A stretch of 64,000 nt of DNA. Origin: Azospirillum sp. CAG:239. Lineage in GTDB: Bacteria; Pseudomonadota; Alphaproteobacteria; RF32; CAG-239. Below, one piece after another: positions 63,497 through 64,000 of this stretch (its first letter is position 1; each line of letters starts with the position of its first letter). The translations under genes and the position numbers were made by a program. The notes beneath the pieces were generated by a model. It made no database searches. It was not told the origin of the DNA and worked only from the letters and a program-made list of their open reading frames with translations. Where the stretch lies: positions 1 to 64,000 of the forward strand of contig FR885511.1 in assembly GCA_000436375.1 (NCBI GenBank), written 5' to 3'.

Positions 63497-64000
63497 ATGG
63501 AGAAAAAACAGGTAGTTAAGCGCGGCGGAAACCGAGAGGACTTCAGTCCGGCCAAAATAAGGAAAACAATTGAACGGGCTGCCGCCGGTTTTGAGCTGGA
63601 TTTGCAGCCGCTGGAAGAAAAGATGGCCGATTTTGCCAAGGACGGCGTTTCGACTGCGGAGATTGCCAAATATCTGACCCTGAGTGCGCTGAGCCTGACG
63701 ACGGTTACCGATCCGGACTGGAAAAATGCGGCCGGCCGGCTGAAACTGTTTGAACTTTATAAACAGATGTCGGAAACCCGCCAAACCGGGAAAAACTACA
63801 ATAATTTGTACGATTATCCGCAATTCCTGAAATTTGCCGAAGAGAACGGCATTTATTCAAAACGAATCAGCGAAGTTTACAGCGAAGAGGAAATCAAGCT
63901 GGCGGCAGGCTTTATCGAGCCGAAATTTGATCTGGTATATGACTATGCCGGAATTAATCTGCTGATTAAGCGTTATTTATGTGAATATGGCGACCGGATT
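63497..64000 (+). CDS. nrdA: Ribonucleoside-diphosphate reductase large subunit (3' partial)
   Basis: Only the first 168 residues are in the window. An ATP-cone regulatory domain comes first (KRGGNREDFSPAKIRKTIERAA), then the RNR N-terminal region with DLVYDYAGINLLIKRYL. ATP-cone plus this motif indicates a class I alpha subunit; class II is less likely. ATG at 63497 with AAGG six bases upstream. Preceded by NrdR-type boxes, so likely derepressed when deoxynucleotides are low. Confidence 0.9.
   Translation, partial: MEKKQVVKRGGNREDFSPAKIRKTIERAAAGFELDLQPLEEKMADFAKDGVSTAEIAKYLTLSALSLTTVTDPDWKNAAGRLKLFELYKQMSETRQTGKNYNNLYDYPQFLKFAEENGIYSKRISEVYSEEEIKLAAGFIEPKFDLVYDYAGINLLIKRYLCEYGDRI

Overview
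The window is bacterial chromosome, about half G+C and densely coded, with no mobile element, rRNA, CRISPR array or recognisable tRNA. It most likely belongs to an alphaproteobacterium. The evidence is gene order: mnmE, mnmG, rsmG, parA and parB on one strand; rho and coaE-dnaQ flanking an AT-rich gap that looks like oriC; gpmI-envC-ctpA-yibQ-rppH; mlaE-mlaF-radA-cvpA; a very short HPr-kinase; an IalB-type protein; and CtrA-like TTAA-N7-TTAA sites in the origin gap. The cysteine-rich surface-type protein at the left edge and several unrecognised proteins suggest an uncultured, possibly host-associated lineage. That placement is inference.

The origin is placed at 49404-49931, between rho (leftward) and coaE (rightward). 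It holds DnaA-box-like sites, six helically phased TTAA elements and a perfect inverted repeat. Most genes left of it run leftward and most genes right of it run rightward, as expected for transcription co-oriented with two forks leaving this point. Two perfect parS sites and one near-perfect site lie 7-14 kb to the left, inside rsmG, mnmG and mnmE, close to parAB.

Layout from left to right. At 1-7.4 kb are the end of a Cys-rich secreted protein, gyrB, a 750-residue archaemetzincin-like protein, and a small HTH gene behind a structured leader that has its own promoter and terminator. At 7.4-15.2 kb is an envelope block: rppH, a divergent polysaccharide deacetylase, ctpA, envC, gpmI and a class A PBP. 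At 15.2-27.4 kb are polA, rlmN, an IalB-like protein, the CCA-adding enzyme, recR-ebfC-dnaX-4.5S RNA, an LpoA-like lipoprotein diverging from rsmI-yraN, and a PEBP-family protein. At 27.4-33.5 kb are cvpA-radA-mlaF-mlaE, hprK-tsaE, a membrane-anchored nuclease and a small Fe-S/thiol protein. At 33.5-42.4 kb is the parB-parA-rsmG ... mnmG ... mnmE cluster, interrupted by a PHP phosphatase, two paralogous HD-domain proteins and two small unknowns. At 42.4-49.4 kb are a HAD phosphatase, two related membrane proteins, an S66 peptidase, a 611-residue unknown behind a long structured leader, and rho. At 49.9-64 kb are coaE, dnaQ, an SDR, yicC-gmk-Nudix, cysK-tyrA-lptG-PAP2, tsaB, a PAS-only sensor, an AmpG-like MFS transporter and the start of a ribonucleotide reductase behind two NrdR-type boxes.

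The strongest items for a second look are: the origin with its phased TTAA array; the A9 slippage site in dnaX, where both alternative frames stop within a few codons; two structured RNAs driven by near-consensus promoters (6.3-6.5 kb and 47.6-48.05 kb); the parS sites embedded in genes; an AACACCGTATTTAAA-like motif clustered around parS; and the archaemetzincin-like multidomain protein.
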